DNA of 64,000 bases from assembly GCF_031885415.1 (NCBI RefSeq), contig NZ_CP116871.1, positions 3,286,001-3,350,000 on the forward strand, read 5' to 3'. Source of the DNA: Microbacterium forte. Its GTDB lineage: Bacteria > Actinomycetota > Actinomycetes > Actinomycetales > Microbacteriaceae. Both the position numbers and the translations under genes were made by a program. Positions 1 to 9,067 of this stretch are shown piece after piece (position 1 is the first letter of the stretch; every line of letters starts with the position of its first letter). The notes under the pieces are model-generated. The model had not been told where the DNA came from and did not search any database. It saw only the letters and a list, made by a program, of their open reading frames with translations.

Positions 1-260
1 AGGCCGCGGAGAAGAGCGCGACGAGACAGGCGGGGGAGCGGACTCAGAGTGCGACACCGACTGCGGCGAGGATCTCACGGCAGTCGACGAGTCCGTCGCC
101 GTCCGCTCAGGCGTCGACGCGAGCGAAGACCGCCCCTCCGGTACAACCGGATCCGCTGCTCGTCGGCATGATCCGGCCGCTCGGGCGCGTGGTCCTGAAG
201 GTCATGCCGGGCTTGCGGCCGACGGCGCACAAGTTCAACAAGATGGTTCGAGAACGCTGA
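1..260 (+). CDS. C-terminal fragment of a two-domain glycosyltransferase (cut by window edge)
   Basis: An open frame enters at the window edge (first full codon at base 3) and ends with TGA at 258-260. The visible 85 residues are an Ala/Ser/Pro/Thr-rich linker followed by a short basic tail with the motif LRPTAHK. The same kind of tail (LRPTAARVK, IRPAARRVK, LQPLAHRAK) closes the three complete GT2+GT4 proteins at 3092-5518, 5515-7938 and 10134-12467. I therefore infer that this is the end of a fourth member of that family. The catalytic domains lie outside the window, so the function is inferred only from the tail. Confidence 0.6.
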   Translation, partial: AAEKSATRQAGERTQSATPTAARISRQSTSPSPSAQASTRAKTAPPVQPDPLLVGMIRPLGRVVLKVMPGLRPTAHKFNKMVRER

Positions 261-266
261 CCGCTG

Positions 267-300
267 CCTGATCGGAGAACCGACCGGTGCTCCGATCAGG
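267..300. terminator. Bidirectional hairpin terminator
   Basis: A perfect 11-bp inverted repeat (CCTGATCGGAG / CTCCGATCAGG) with a 12-nt loop lies between two convergent genes. There is no U-run on either side, so the terminator function is inferred from position and stem strength. Confidence 0.55.
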
Positions 301-326
301 ACTGGAGCACCTGTCGGCTGGTGGCG

Positions 327-845
327 CTACGACGATGTGTCGGTCGGTTCCGTCGAGGCAGTGCGGGCGGACTCTCCTGATCGATCGTCGACCGGCAGAT
401 CGCGGATGAACCGAGCGGGGACCCCGCCGTAGAGGGTGTTGTCCGGAACGTCCTTGGTCACCATCGCGCCGGCGGCGATGATGCATCCCTCGCCGATCGT
501 GACGCCGCCCAATACCGTCACCGATGCCCCGATCCATGTTCCTGCGCCGATCACGATCGGATCGAATCGGGACTTGCCCGCGCGGCGGGAAGGCGGGCCC
601 ACTTCGTGAGTGTCCGAGATGAGGCGAACGAAGGGGCCGATCCGCACCCCGTCGCCGATGGACGTGTTGGGGCGGATGTACGCGTCTCTGTTGATGAAGA
701 CGTTGTTCCCGATCGTGACCGGGCCGAGCATTTCGGTGCCTCGGTAGAAGTTCGCCCCGTCGCCGATCGTGATCGGGCGATCGTCGCTGTGGGAGAAAGA
801 GACGCGCTGATGGATCTTGGATCGGTCGCCGACGGTCAACACCAT
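327..845 (-). CDS. Hexapeptide-repeat (left-handed beta-helix) acyltransferase, WbbJ/maltose-acetyltransferase type
   Basis: This 172-residue protein has the imperfect [LIV]-G-x4 hexapeptide repeats of the left-handed beta-helix acyltransferases (ITIGDGANF, VTIGNNVFI, TSIGDGVRIG, IVIGAGTWIG, VTIGEGCII). It has the sugar acetyltransferase landmarks ISDTHEVG (catalytic-type His) and the C-terminal YGGVPARFIR seen in acetyl-CoA:sugar O-acetyltransferases. It probably acetylates a sugar of the polysaccharide or its precursor in the cytoplasm. The start chosen is ATG 845, because TATACT (852-857) sits exactly 6 nt upstream, as for other leaderless starts here. A longer frame opens at 908. The acyl donor and acceptor are not readable from sequence. 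Confidence 0.85.
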   Translation of the reverse strand: MVLTVGDRSKIHQRVSFSHSDDRPITIGDGANFYRGTEMLGPVTIGNNVFINRDAYIRPNTSIGDGVRIGPFVRLISDTHEVGPPSRRAGKSRFDPIVIGAGTWIGASVTVLGGVTIGEGCIIAAGAMVTKDVPDNTLYGGVPARFIRDLPVDDRSGESARTASTEPTDTSS

Positions 846-851
846 TAGTGC

Positions 852-857
852 AGTATA
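852..857 (-). promoter_or_regulatory. -10 element TATACT of the acyltransferase (leaderless)
   Basis: TATACT followed by gcacta and then ATG 845 on the minus strand. The 6-nt spacing puts the predicted transcription start at the start codon. No clear -35 is visible. Confidence 0.6.
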
Positions 858-948
858 TTGGCTCGCCACCTGCAGGGCGCCCGTCGCTGTCCTCCTGCCG
901 CTCTCCATCCGGGGCCCGTCGGCGATGGGAACGGTGAGAAGGGCCGTG

Positions 949-1995
949 TCAGTCGGCGTCGATGACGTCGTGGATTCGCTTGGTCAGCGCTGCCAACTCA
1001 TCGCGCGCGGTGTCGATCGACGGCGCGAGCAGAGGGAGGTGCTCGTCGAGCCGTGCGGAGAACTCATCGATCTGGTCGTAGCGCCCGACGAGCTCGCCGA
1101 GACCGGCGGTGGCCAGGAGGCGATGGATCTTCTGCGGGTCGGCGCCCGAGCCGATGGGATATGCTCCCTCGGATGCCGCGATGATGAGGCCGTGCGCTCG
1201 ATCGCTGACCACGAATCGGGACATCTTGAACGCGCCGCGTGCATGCGCGTCGAGAGTGGCATGGTCCATGCTGGGAGGCATCAGGTACTCGCCGCCGAGT
1301 TCCTCGGCGAGACGGACCGCCCGAGGTGCGTCGCGCGAGACCTGAGCGAGAGTGACGATCCGCGTCGACGTGCGCGAAGCCAGATCGCGGACGGATGCGA
1401 TCCATCGCGACCCCGGCCACGGACGATCGAATCGGAGCGTCACCGCGAGCAGAGGACGCTCATCCGCCGGCGCCCATTGGCTCGTCGGCGTTCCGAGGGA
1501 ATACGCCCAATCGGGTGCGACGTCGCCGAATCCTGCGGCGTCACGAGAAGGGGTATCGCGCCAGGAGACGATCGCCGCGTTGCGAAGAACATCGTCGAAC
1601 TCCACTTGCTCGATCGACGAGGGGTCCTTGATCCCGAAACCGGCCGCGATGAACACGCCGCCGGCGTCGACGGTGCGGCGCAGCTCGCGGGTGCGGTGGA
1701 TGTTCGGGAACAGTCCTGGCGGCGGATTGATCTCTCCCGCGTTGAGGAAGTGAACTCCCCGACGCGCGGCATCACCGGCGGCCAGCCAGGTCGGCCGGTG
1801 CGTGTAGATGCGGTCGCGCCTGCCGAGCGCGAAGCCGGAGGTGTAGTCGGGGGTGGCTGCACCGAAGTAGATGTGCAGGCGCCGACCTTCGCCGCGAGCG
1901 GCGTTGAGATAAGCGAGCCGGAGGGCCGAGTCGCCGAGGTTGTCGTCCTGCCCCGCCAGGTGGAAGAAGAGATCCTGGGGTCTGTTGGCGCTCAT
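949..1995 (-). CDS. Polysaccharide pyruvyl transferase family protein (copy 1)
   Basis: This 348-residue protein has the features of the PF04230 family: an N-terminal GQDDNLGD (the GNxGD-type substrate loop) and a C-terminal VVSDRAHGLIIAA followed by a nucleotide-sugar-binding-like region with GSGADPQKIHRL. Family members transfer pyruvate from phosphoenolpyruvate onto a sugar as a ketal; some homologues have lost or changed this role. It is a clear paralogue of the protein at 9068-10117, sharing blocks such as FNAGEINP, APDWAYSLG and DERPLLAVT. The start ATG 1995 has TATGCT at 2004-2009 and almost no leader. It diverges from the gene at 2020, with 24 bp between the start codons. Confidence 0.85.
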   Translation of the reverse strand: MSANRPQDLFFHLAGQDDNLGDSALRLAYLNAARGEGRRLHIYFGAATPDYTSGFALGRRDRIYTHRPTWLAAGDAARRGVHFLNAGEINPPPGLFPNIHRTRELRRTVDAGGVFIAAGFGIKDPSSIEQVEFDDVLRNAAIVSWRDTPSRDAAGFGDVAPDWAYSLGTPTSQWAPADERPLLAVTLRFDRPWPGSRWIASVRDLASRTSTRIVTLAQVSRDAPRAVRLAEELGGEYLMPPSMDHATLDAHARGAFKMSRFVVSDRAHGLIIAASEGAYPIGSGADPQKIHRLLATAGLGELVGRYDQIDEFSARLDEHLPLLAPSIDTARDELAALTKRIHDVIDAD

Positions 1996-2003
1996 CACGG
2001 TCC

Positions 2004-2013
2004 AGCATATAGT
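2004..2013. promoter_or_regulatory. Overlapping divergent -10 elements (TATGCT minus, TATAGT plus)
   Basis: On the plus strand TTGGCG (1985-1990), a 17-bp spacer, TATAGT (2008-2013) and 6 nt lead to GTG 2020. On the minus strand TATGCT (2009-2004) lies 8 nt before ATG 1995. The two -10 hexamers share two base pairs, so the two polymerases should compete for the site. Confidence 0.65.
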
Positions 2014-2019
2014 TGTCGA

Positions 2020-3030
2020 GTGCGTCTCGCGAATCCCGGTAGTCGAATCGATCCCCTCGTGGTGCTGACGGATCACCGCTCACCGCAAGCCAACGTCAGT
2101 TACATCGATCAGATCATCGGTGAAGGCGTCGACGGCATCAAGTTCTCCCATTTTGCGCGCGAGCTCAGCGACCTGGACGTGGACGTCGTCCACGTCCACC
2201 AGGCGGTCCGGTTGCTCGGCGGAGCGGGCACGACGAACGACGAGCGTGCCGACATCGCACAGGCGGTCGTCGCTGAGCTGCGACGACGCGAGCTTCCCCT
2301 CGTCCAGACGCTGTACGGTCCCCACCAGGGTGCGGGCGCCGAGTGGCGTCGCGCGTTCGACGATGCCACAGCGATGTTCATCGTCCTCGACGAGGCGACC
2401 TCGACCCCTGCCCCCGGGCGCACGACCGTCATCCCTCATGCGCACTATCGTGATCGTTTCGTCGGGTACCCGCGCAAGGAGCAGATCCCTGGTCGACTCC
2501 TCGCCATCTCACCGAATCGCCTCGTCAAGGTGGCGGCCGGCCCGCTGAAGATCTTTCCGCTCACCAATACTCCGGGCCTCTCCCTCCGCGTGATGGGGCA
2601 GCCCAATGCGGCCCTCGATGCCTTGCTCGAGAAGGTCCTGGGGCGTCACCCTGAGCGTGTATCGGCGGTGACCGGTCTCGTCTCCGACGCGATGATGGTG
2701 AACGAGATCAGCGCTTCCGAGCTGGTCATTCTTCCCGACAACGCAACTTTGGTGGACGAGAGCATGCTCATGCTCGCGCTGAGCCTCGACAGGCCCGTCC
2801 TCGTTCCCGAGTCGGCGGCCACCCGCCTGTTGGCGGAAGAAGTCGGGTCCGGCTGGGTGCATCACCACGCGGGGGCAGTGACCGCCGAGCGGCTGGACGA
2901 AGTCGTGGATGCGGTCCGTAACACGCCGCGCTCGGAACATCCCGATCTCAGCAGGCGCGACGCGGGCGCGACCGCCGCACGGTATGCCGAGGTGTTCCGG
3001 TCTGTGGCGACGAGCGACGTTCCCGCCTGA
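2020..3030 (+). CDS. GT-B-like glycosyltransferase of unknown specificity (copy 1)
   Basis: This 336-residue protein is a paralogue of 7968-9041: both begin with a VL(T/V)..R.P....Y(I/V)DQI(I/L)G block and end with a GT4-like C-terminal half (ALSLDRPVLVPE, EEVGSGWV). A DVVHVHQA strand and a PHAHYRDRFVGYP motif also have counterparts in the paralogue. It probably transfers a sugar onto the polysaccharide, but no E-x7-E motif of classical GT4 enzymes is obvious, so specificity and activity are open. GTG 2020 is chosen because TATAGT stands exactly 6 nt upstream. GTG 2059 and 2062 are alternatives closer to the conserved region. The reading frame remains open far upstream, antisense to the neighbour, and that part is not coding. 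Confidence 0.7.
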   Translation: MRLANPGSRIDPLVVLTDHRSPQANVSYIDQIIGEGVDGIKFSHFARELSDLDVDVVHVHQAVRLLGGAGTTNDERADIAQAVVAELRRRELPLVQTLYGPHQGAGAEWRRAFDDATAMFIVLDEATSTPAPGRTTVIPHAHYRDRFVGYPRKEQIPGRLLAISPNRLVKVAAGPLKIFPLTNTPGLSLRVMGQPNAALDALLEKVLGRHPERVSAVTGLVSDAMMVNEISASELVILPDNATLVDESMLMLALSLDRPVLVPESAATRLLAEEVGSGWVHHHAGAVTAERLDEVVDAVRNTPRSEHPDLSRRDAGATAARYAEVFRSVATSDVPA

Positions 3031-3091
3031 CTCGCATCGCCGGCGACGGGAACGCCGTCCGCGCACCGCTTCCGCTCCTGAGCGACCTCTG

Positions 3092-5518
3092 TCAGCGGCT
3101 CAAGAGCGCATGCTTCACCCGCGCTGCCGTGGGACGCAACCACGGGGCCATGTCGAGCACCACATGGGCAGCCGGCGTCACGCGCGCGACGAGACGCCAG
3201 GTGCGCGAACGAGCAGGAGTCGCCCGGCGTCCCGCGGCCGGGCGGCCCCGCCTCGACGGCGCGGATCTTTTCGCCGCCGCGTTGCGGACCTTGGCGTTCT
3301 GCTCGGTGAACAGCACCACCAGGTCGACGAGCCGACGGATGTCGTCCGTGGTGGGGGAGGGCGAATGTGAGGCTGGGAGCTCACCATTCACCAGCTGCTC
3401 GTAGAGAGAAGCGAAGTCGTACGTGAGCTCGCGGCGACCGGCCTCGATAGAGGCCCGTGAGAGACTGTCGTACATCGTGGGCGTCGCAGCGATCTCGGCG
3501 ATCCTCATCGCCAGACCTGCGGCATCGCCCTGACCGGACGTGACGATACCGGCATTGTCCTCGGCGACGGCGAGCCACGGCAACTCGTACATCGCGACGG
3601 GCAGGCCCCGTGACTGGGCTTCGGGAATCGTGAGCGGGTATCCCTCGATGACACTGGTGTTCACGAAGAGATCGCTGGAATCGATGGCAGCGATCAATTC
3701 GTCGCCGTGGAGGGGGCCGACCGCGTGCACGCGGTCGGCGACACCGTGCTCGGACGCGAGGGCCATCAGCTTCTCAGCGCTCATTCCGCTCCAATCCGGG
3801 CCGACGATGCGCATCCGGAAGTCGACGCCGAGACGGTCGAGCTCTGCCGCGACCAGGACCAGTTCTGCCACACGCTTCGTGCGCTGCTCGAGTCTGCCCC
3901 ACCAGATGAGCTCGATCGGACGCCGCTCCGGGGCATGCTTGGGCTCCGCGACCGCCGATGACTCGAGCAGCAGCGGGGAAGGCGGGTTCGGCAGGTAAGA
4001 GACTCTGGGCATGCCGCGCAGCTTCCAGAACGCGACATCGAGCGGAGACAGCACGATCAGGTGTGAGAGCGCAGACACATGGCGAGCCTGGAAGTCCAGG
4101 CTGTTGAGACCGAGGAGAAGTGACCGGCCCGCGAAGTTGTGGGCCCAGCCGATGGTCGCCGCTCCCTCGGCACTCGCCGCGAGGGCGAACGCCGGCCACG
4201 TCCGCGTGTAGAGCCAATGGTGTTCGATCACGACATCGACCTCGCGGGTGCGGCACAGCTCCGCCCACTGATCGAGCTTCGAAGCGAGATCAGGGCCGTC
4301 GACCTCGACGAATTCGACTCCGGGCGGAACCATCGCTGCATCGCTCCCGGGCTCTCGCGCCGCGATGGTCACCGAATAGCCCGCCTGGACGAGGAACCTC
4401 GCCTGCGAGAGCAGAACCCCCGACACGCCGCCGGTTCGCACGATGTTGGTGGTGAGCAGCACGTTGCGGACAGCTCGTTCGCCCAGGTGCCTGACACCGA
4501 GGTGACGGGCCGCCGTGTCGAGGGCTGCTGGCCAGAACCGCGCGGTTCCCTTGACGATATCGCGCGCGGGCGCACGGGTCAGAAGATGCTGGAACGTGGC
4601 ATCGAGCAGATGCTCGGCCGTGTGCTCGGCGAGGTAGTAGGTCGTGTAGCCGATGATCGATGACCGAGCGGCCTGGTAGGTGTCGACGATGAAATCGGAT
4701 TCGTCGCTCCGCGCGGAGATCCGATCGACGGCGGGCGCGATGGTGTTGATCGCGTCGATCGCTCCTGCATAGAACTTCGCCCAGCCGAGGTCCGCCACCT
4801 TCTGCCCGCTGCCCCCTCGGCCGAAATGATAGCGATACAGGCGGTCCGGCATCGAAGCGTACTTCGTGGCCAGCGCCGCGGCGAGGAAGGTGATGGGCAG
4901 GTCGTTCACACGCGGGATCACGAGGTCGTCCGGCATCAGCGCGTACGCGTCGGCGAGGACCCGTGTACGGAAGAGGAAGCGCCAGAGCTGTCCCTGAGCG
5001 GGTTGGTCGACCGGGAAGAGGCCCCGAAGAACGTCCGTCCCGGTGAGTCCGTCCTGCGTGGGCTGCAGTCGTGCTTCGAAGCCGCCGCCGGTCGCGCCGT
5101 CGTTCCTCACGACGTCGATGCCGAACTGCACGAGGTCAGCACCGGTCGCGACGGCCCTCGTCAGGGACCGCTCCGCAGCGACCTCGGCCAACTCGTCGTC
5201 TCCGTCGAGGAAGAGCAGATGCGCGGCCCGTGCCTCGAGGATGCCGATTCTCCGCGCCTGGTACGCAGACAGGTTCTGCCCCTGCCGGATGACCCGGACG
5301 CGCGTGTCTCGCATCGCGTACTGCTCGACGATCTCAGCGGTCCCATCGCTGGATCCGTCGTCGACGACGATGACCTCGACCGCCTGCAGAGTCTGGCGAA
5401 GACAGCTCTCGACAGCTCCGGCGATCACCTCGGCGTCGTTGTAGACGGGGATGACGATCGATACGAGTGGCGTGGATTCCATTCTGCTTTCACCCTGTTG
5501 AGAAACTCGCATGGTCAT
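3092..5518 (-). CDS. Two-domain glycosyltransferase GT2 + GT4 (paralogue A)
   Basis: This 808-residue cytoplasmic protein has an N-terminal GT2 domain (about 16-240) with IVIPVYND, VVDDGSSDGT (51-60) and the metal-binding DGDD at 105-108. After a helical linker comes a GT4 domain (about 350-745) with a TGGVSGVLL glycine loop (362-370), IWWGRL and the E-x7-E nucleotide-sugar motif (E625, E633). A Pro/Arg-rich tail ends in LRPTAARVK. It probably adds two sugars in sequence. The start ATG 5518 overlaps the stop of the upstream gene as ATGA and has GGAAG before it; ATG 5482 is an alternative. It is the last gene of a three-gene minus-strand unit (9041 to 3092). Confidence 0.88.
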   Translation of the reverse strand: MTMRVSQQGESRMESTPLVSIVIPVYNDAEVIAGAVESCLRQTLQAVEVIVVDDGSSDGTAEIVEQYAMRDTRVRVIRQGQNLSAYQARRIGILEARAAHLLFLDGDDELAEVAAERSLTRAVATGADLVQFGIDVVRNDGATGGGFEARLQPTQDGLTGTDVLRGLFPVDQPAQGQLWRFLFRTRVLADAYALMPDDLVIPRVNDLPITFLAAALATKYASMPDRLYRYHFGRGGSGQKVADLGWAKFYAGAIDAINTIAPAVDRISARSDESDFIVDTYQAARSSIIGYTTYYLAEHTAEHLLDATFQHLLTRAPARDIVKGTARFWPAALDTAARHLGVRHLGERAVRNVLLTTNIVRTGGVSGVLLSQARFLVQAGYSVTIAAREPGSDAAMVPPGVEFVEVDGPDLASKLDQWAELCRTREVDVVIEHHWLYTRTWPAFALAASAEGAATIGWAHNFAGRSLLLGLNSLDFQARHVSALSHLIVLSPLDVAFWKLRGMPRVSYLPNPPSPLLLESSAVAEPKHAPERRPIELIWWGRLEQRTKRVAELVLVAAELDRLGVDFRMRIVGPDWSGMSAEKLMALASEHGVADRVHAVGPLHGDELIAAIDSSDLFVNTSVIEGYPLTIPEAQSRGLPVAMYELPWLAVAEDNAGIVTSGQGDAAGLAMRIAEIAATPTMYDSLSRASIEAGRRELTYDFASLYEQLVNGELPASHSPSPTTDDIRRLVDLVVLFTEQNAKVRNAAAKRSAPSRRGRPAAGRRATPARSRTWRLVARVTPAAHVVLDMAPWLRPTAARVKHALLSR

Positions 5519-7938
5519 GACTTCCGCCCTCGGCCCTGGGACGCCCGCCATGTGTCGATACGGAGGAGTGCGGATTTGACGCGTCGCGCAGCGGGGCGGA
5601 TCCACGGAGCACGATCGATGGCGCGCTGTCCTGGACCGGTGAGCCGCCGTTCGATCGTGGCGGCCAGGGTCTGCGGTCCCGCAGAGTGACGTCTGCCGGC
5701 GGTGCTCGCCGTGCGCCCTCGCCTCTTGCTCCCGGAACCTCCGGTCGGCGCGGGTGCGGGCCTGTTCTCGGCGAAGAATATCAGCAGGTCGAGGATCTGC
5801 TGTCCTGACTCCATCGAAGGAGCGGGCGAGAACTCGTCGGGGAGGTCGCCGAGGACGAGCTTCTGGTAGAGATCGTCGAAGTCCACCGCTCCGATGCGCT
5901 CGGCTGCGTCGATGGACGCGCGAGACAGCTCTTCATAGCGATCCGGATCGTCGATCAACGCGAGTACGGCATTCGCGAGCGCCCGGGCATCCCCTTGCGC
6001 CACCGGGATGACGCCCGGATTCTCCTGGACTGGCAGGAGCCAGGGCAGCTCGTACATCACGACCGGGAGGCCGCGTGACTGCGCCTCGGGGATCGTCAGC
6101 AGGTATCCCTCGATGATGCTGGTGTTGATGAAGACATCCGAGGAGTCGATGGTGTCGACGAGACTCTGTCCGTGCCGCGCCCCCGTCAACTCGACCACGC
6201 CCTCGACACCCCTCTTCCGGGCGAGGGCGGTCAGGCTGGCTGCAGTGGTGTCATTCCAATCCGGACCGACGATCCGCAATCGGAAGTCTGCACCTGCACG
6301 CTTGAGCGCGACAGCCACCTCGATGAGATGCGTGACCTTCTTGGTGGTCTCGTCCAGCCGTCCCCACCAGACGAGCTCGATCCGCCGTGAACGCGGCGCG
6401 GACCGAGGTGTGACAGCGCCCAGCGAGTCGACGATGAGCGACGAGGGCGGGTTCGGGAGATACGCCACGTGCTCGACACCGCGCAGCTTCCAGAAGGCGA
6501 CATCGAGCGGCGAGAGCACGACCAGTTGAGCGAGCGCACCGAGGTTGTCCTGCAGCAGCGAGAGCAGATCTGTGCCGTTGTACGTCGGGCGTCCGGAGAA
6601 CGCATGGATCCACCCGATGGTGGCTGCGTCCAGCGCGTTGGCGACGAGCGCGTATGCGGGCCAGTCCCGTGAGTACATGATGCGGTGGTCGATGACGAGA
6701 TCGATCTCGAACTCGCGGCAGTGCGCCGTCCACTGACGGAGACGCTCGCTTTTGCCGGAGCCGAGGAGCTCCACGAGCGTCGCGCCCTCGGGGACCAGTG
6801 ACATGTCGCTCCCGCGACGGTGCGCGAGAATGGTGACGCGGTAGCCTGCGGCGAGCAGGACCTGTGCCTGCGAGATGAGAACGCTCGACACTCCGCCCAT
6901 CGTCAGGACGTTCGTCGTCAGGAGCACGCTCCGCGCGTTCCGCCCGCGAAGAGGAGGGTGGTCAGCGAACTCGGTGACGGAGGCGAGCGCGTCCGGGGCG
7001 AACGCGACGGCCGCCGTGACCACGTCGGCGGAGCTGACGCTGCTGCGCAGGGCACCTCGGACCTCGTCGCGCATCTCCTGCGTCGAGCGCTCCGAAAGGG
7101 CCACCGCCTGGCCGATCGCAGCAAGTCGAGTCGACTCGTAGGCATCCACGAGCGGTTCGGGATTGAAGTGGTGGCGTGCCGCGCTCCGCACGAGGGGAGC
7201 GACCGCATCGAGGACCGCGATCGTCTCGACCGCCGCGCGCATCCGGTCGTCGGCGGCGACAGGGAGCCCGTCACTCCCGCGTGAGGGGAAATGCCGATAG
7301 ATCCGAGCGTTGAAGGAGACGTAGGTGTCTGCCTCGGCAGCTGTGAGGAGCACGACGAGCACATCGTCGGCCCACGACTCCGAGAGTCCAGCGGGAGGCA
7401 ACGCGGCGCACGCTGCTCGCAACCTCTCGGCGCGAAACGCGAGCCTCCACAGTCGGGTGTCGGTGGGGGAAGACGGGGGGAACAGCCGACGGAGGATCTC
7501 GACCCCGTTGAGGCGGGCATGCTCCGGGACCAGCGTTGCAGAGGACGGACCGCTACCGGCTGGCGACTCCGCGGTCTCGATGCCGAACTCCACGATATCC
7601 GCGTCGAAACGAGTGGCGTGTCCGTGGACCTTGACGGCAGCGTCCGGGTGCAGCTCGTCGCCGAGTCGGAGGAACATCACATACGGCGCGCTCGCGGCGG
7701 CGACCCCTGCGCGCAGCGCCTCTCTCGTCGTCCCGTCGCCCTCATGCTCGATGACGCGGACACGGTCGTCTCGCGGGATCAGGTCCCGTGTCGCCTGCGC
7801 AGACGCGCGGTCGACCACACAGAGGATCTCGAGGGGAGCAAGAGTCTGATCGAGGCATGACTGGAGCGTCTCTGAGGTCCATCGAGTGTCCGAGCGGATG
7901 AGGACGACGATGGTGACGAGTGGCGACGGCGATGACAT
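5515..7938 (-). CDS. Two-domain glycosyltransferase GT2-like + GT4 (paralogue B, degenerate GT2)
   Basis: This 807-residue protein has the same layout as its neighbour at 3092: a GT2-fold region (about 5-235), a linker, then a well-kept GT4 domain (TMGGVSSVLIS, LVWWGRL, and EGYLLTIPE giving E-x7-E). In the GT2 part the usual VVDD is VVDR (41-44) and the DGDD metal site is RLGD (91-94), so metal-dependent transfer by this domain is doubtful; the GT4 half looks active. It lies 29 bp downstream of the GT-B-like gene (7968-9041) and overlaps the next gene by ATGA, which suggests one transcript and coupled translation. Confidence 0.87.
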   Translation of the reverse strand: MSSPSPLVTIVVLIRSDTRWTSETLQSCLDQTLAPLEILCVVDRASAQATRDLIPRDDRVRVIEHEGDGTTREALRAGVAAASAPYVMFLRLGDELHPDAAVKVHGHATRFDADIVEFGIETAESPAGSGPSSATLVPEHARLNGVEILRRLFPPSSPTDTRLWRLAFRAERLRAACAALPPAGLSESWADDVLVVLLTAAEADTYVSFNARIYRHFPSRGSDGLPVAADDRMRAAVETIAVLDAVAPLVRSAARHHFNPEPLVDAYESTRLAAIGQAVALSERSTQEMRDEVRGALRSSVSSADVVTAAVAFAPDALASVTEFADHPPLRGRNARSVLLTTNVLTMGGVSSVLISQAQVLLAAGYRVTILAHRRGSDMSLVPEGATLVELLGSGKSERLRQWTAHCREFEIDLVIDHRIMYSRDWPAYALVANALDAATIGWIHAFSGRPTYNGTDLLSLLQDNLGALAQLVVLSPLDVAFWKLRGVEHVAYLPNPPSSLIVDSLGAVTPRSAPRSRRIELVWWGRLDETTKKVTHLIEVAVALKRAGADFRLRIVGPDWNDTTAASLTALARKRGVEGVVELTGARHGQSLVDTIDSSDVFINTSIIEGYLLTIPEAQSRGLPVVMYELPWLLPVQENPGVIPVAQGDARALANAVLALIDDPDRYEELSRASIDAAERIGAVDFDDLYQKLVLGDLPDEFSPAPSMESGQQILDLLIFFAENRPAPAPTGGSGSKRRGRTASTAGRRHSAGPQTLAATIERRLTGPGQRAIDRAPWIRPAARRVKSALLRIDTWRASQGRGRKS

Positions 7939-7967
7939 GGCGATTCCGACTTCTCAAGAGGCGTCGA

Positions 7968-9041
7968 CTACCGCGACGCGGCGGCAGACCGGTACACGGC
8001 GGTGAACTGCTGCGAGACGGTGTCAGGATCGCGCGCGTCCAGATCCGGTGTGCCGGTGGGGGGCGACTTCGCGAACGATGCGAGGGCCTTCTCCAGCTCG
8101 ACGGCTGTGAGGCGCCCTGGGTGCAGCCGTACCCACGAGTCTCCGACCTCTGCAGCGAGATCCCTCGTGAACGGTGTGTCCTCGACCAGCACAGGGCGGT
8201 CCAGAGACAGCGCCAGCAGCATCGTGCTCATCGATTCGTCCGTCTCCGGGGCCTCGACGATCACGAGCGCAGCTCTGCTGATCTCATCGACCCGAGCGGC
8301 GTCTGAGACTGTGTCGTCCAGCAGCGTGATGGTCTTGCTGTTCACGCTGATCGTGCGTGCGAACGACGAGGCGAGCCGCGAGGGAATCTTGCCCACGATG
8401 CGCAGCGTGTGCGCAGGAAGATCTGCGTAGGCGAAGACCTTCACCGCCGCCTCGTAGGCGCTGTGGAAGCTGTCCGGAGTGACGAAGAGCAGACGGCCGG
8501 ACTCAGCGACGCCGCGGGGGTAGCCCAGGAACCGGAAGCGCAGATGACCATGCGGGATGAGTGTCGCCTCGCGCCCCTGCGGGACCGTGCGATGCGCGCT
8601 GTGGGTGATGTAGGTCGACGTCGCTCTGTCGAGGATGGCTTCGGCTCGGGATCCTCGTGAATCTCGGTCGACGTCGGCGGTCACGGTTCGCACGAGTGAG
8701 ACTCGCCGTCGCTTGAGAGCCCGTGTGAATGCAGTCGCTCGGGCGACCTTCTCGGATTCGGGCACGCGGCGGTTCCCCAAGACGGCGGCCGAGTCGGTGA
8801 GATGAACGACGTCCACCGAGTCGCGGCCACTCGGGGCGTCTCGGTACTCGAAATCGATCCCGAAGGGAGGGCTGGAAACCGAGCTGTCTCCCAGAATCTG
8901 ATCCACATAACGGAGACGATGCGAGGGAGGACGTCCGGATACGAGTACTTTGAGACTCACGTCTCGCTCGTCCCCGCTGGGACTCACACGGCCCAAACGG
9001 GTCCGCGTGCGGGCGACGAGAGACCTGAACGCGAACGACAC
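7968..9041 (-). CDS. GT-B-like glycosyltransferase of unknown specificity (copy 2)
   Basis: This 357-residue protein is a paralogue of 2020-3030, aligned from VLVSGRPPSHRLRYVDQILG through ALSLDRPVLVED and EVGDSWVRLHPG. It carries PHGHLRFRFLGYP where copy 1 has PHAHYRDRFVGYP. It probably acts as a cytoplasmic glycosyltransferase, but its substrate is unknown. GTG 9041 is the chosen start because TATTGT (9049-9054) lies 7 nt upstream on the minus strand; GTG 8960, closer to the conserved core, is possible. It is the first gene of the minus-strand unit reading into the two GT2+GT4 genes, and it diverges from the pyruvyl-transferase-like gene at 9068. Confidence 0.7.
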   Translation of the reverse strand: MSFAFRSLVARTRTRLGRVSPSGDERDVSLKVLVSGRPPSHRLRYVDQILGDSSVSSPPFGIDFEYRDAPSGRDSVDVVHLTDSAAVLGNRRVPESEKVARATAFTRALKRRRVSLVRTVTADVDRDSRGSRAEAILDRATSTYITHSAHRTVPQGREATLIPHGHLRFRFLGYPRGVAESGRLLFVTPDSFHSAYEAAVKVFAYADLPAHTLRIVGKIPSRLASSFARTISVNSKTITLLDDTVSDAARVDEISRAALVIVEAPETDESMSTMLLALSLDRPVLVEDTPFTRDLAAEVGDSWVRLHPGRLTAVELEKALASFAKSPPTGTPDLDARDPDTVSQQFTAVYRSAAASR

Positions 9042-9048
9042 ACTCCTA

Positions 9049-9058
9049 ACAATAGACT
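9049..9058. promoter_or_regulatory. Divergent promoter: TATTGT (minus) and TAGACT (plus)
   Basis: On the minus strand TATTGT (9054-9049) is followed by 7 nt and GTG 9041. On the plus strand TAGACT (9053-9058) is followed by 9 nt and GTG 9068. The hexamers overlap by two bases, as in the equivalent site at 2004-2013. No good -35 is seen for either. Confidence 0.5.
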
Positions 9059-9067
9059 TTGACCTCG

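Noticed and set aside
817..2019. Long open frame on the plus strand before the GT-B-like gene
   Set aside because: It is the antisense of the pyruvyl-transferase-like and acyltransferase genes. The translation is Arg/Asp/Val-rich with no motif, and the real gene begins near 2020.
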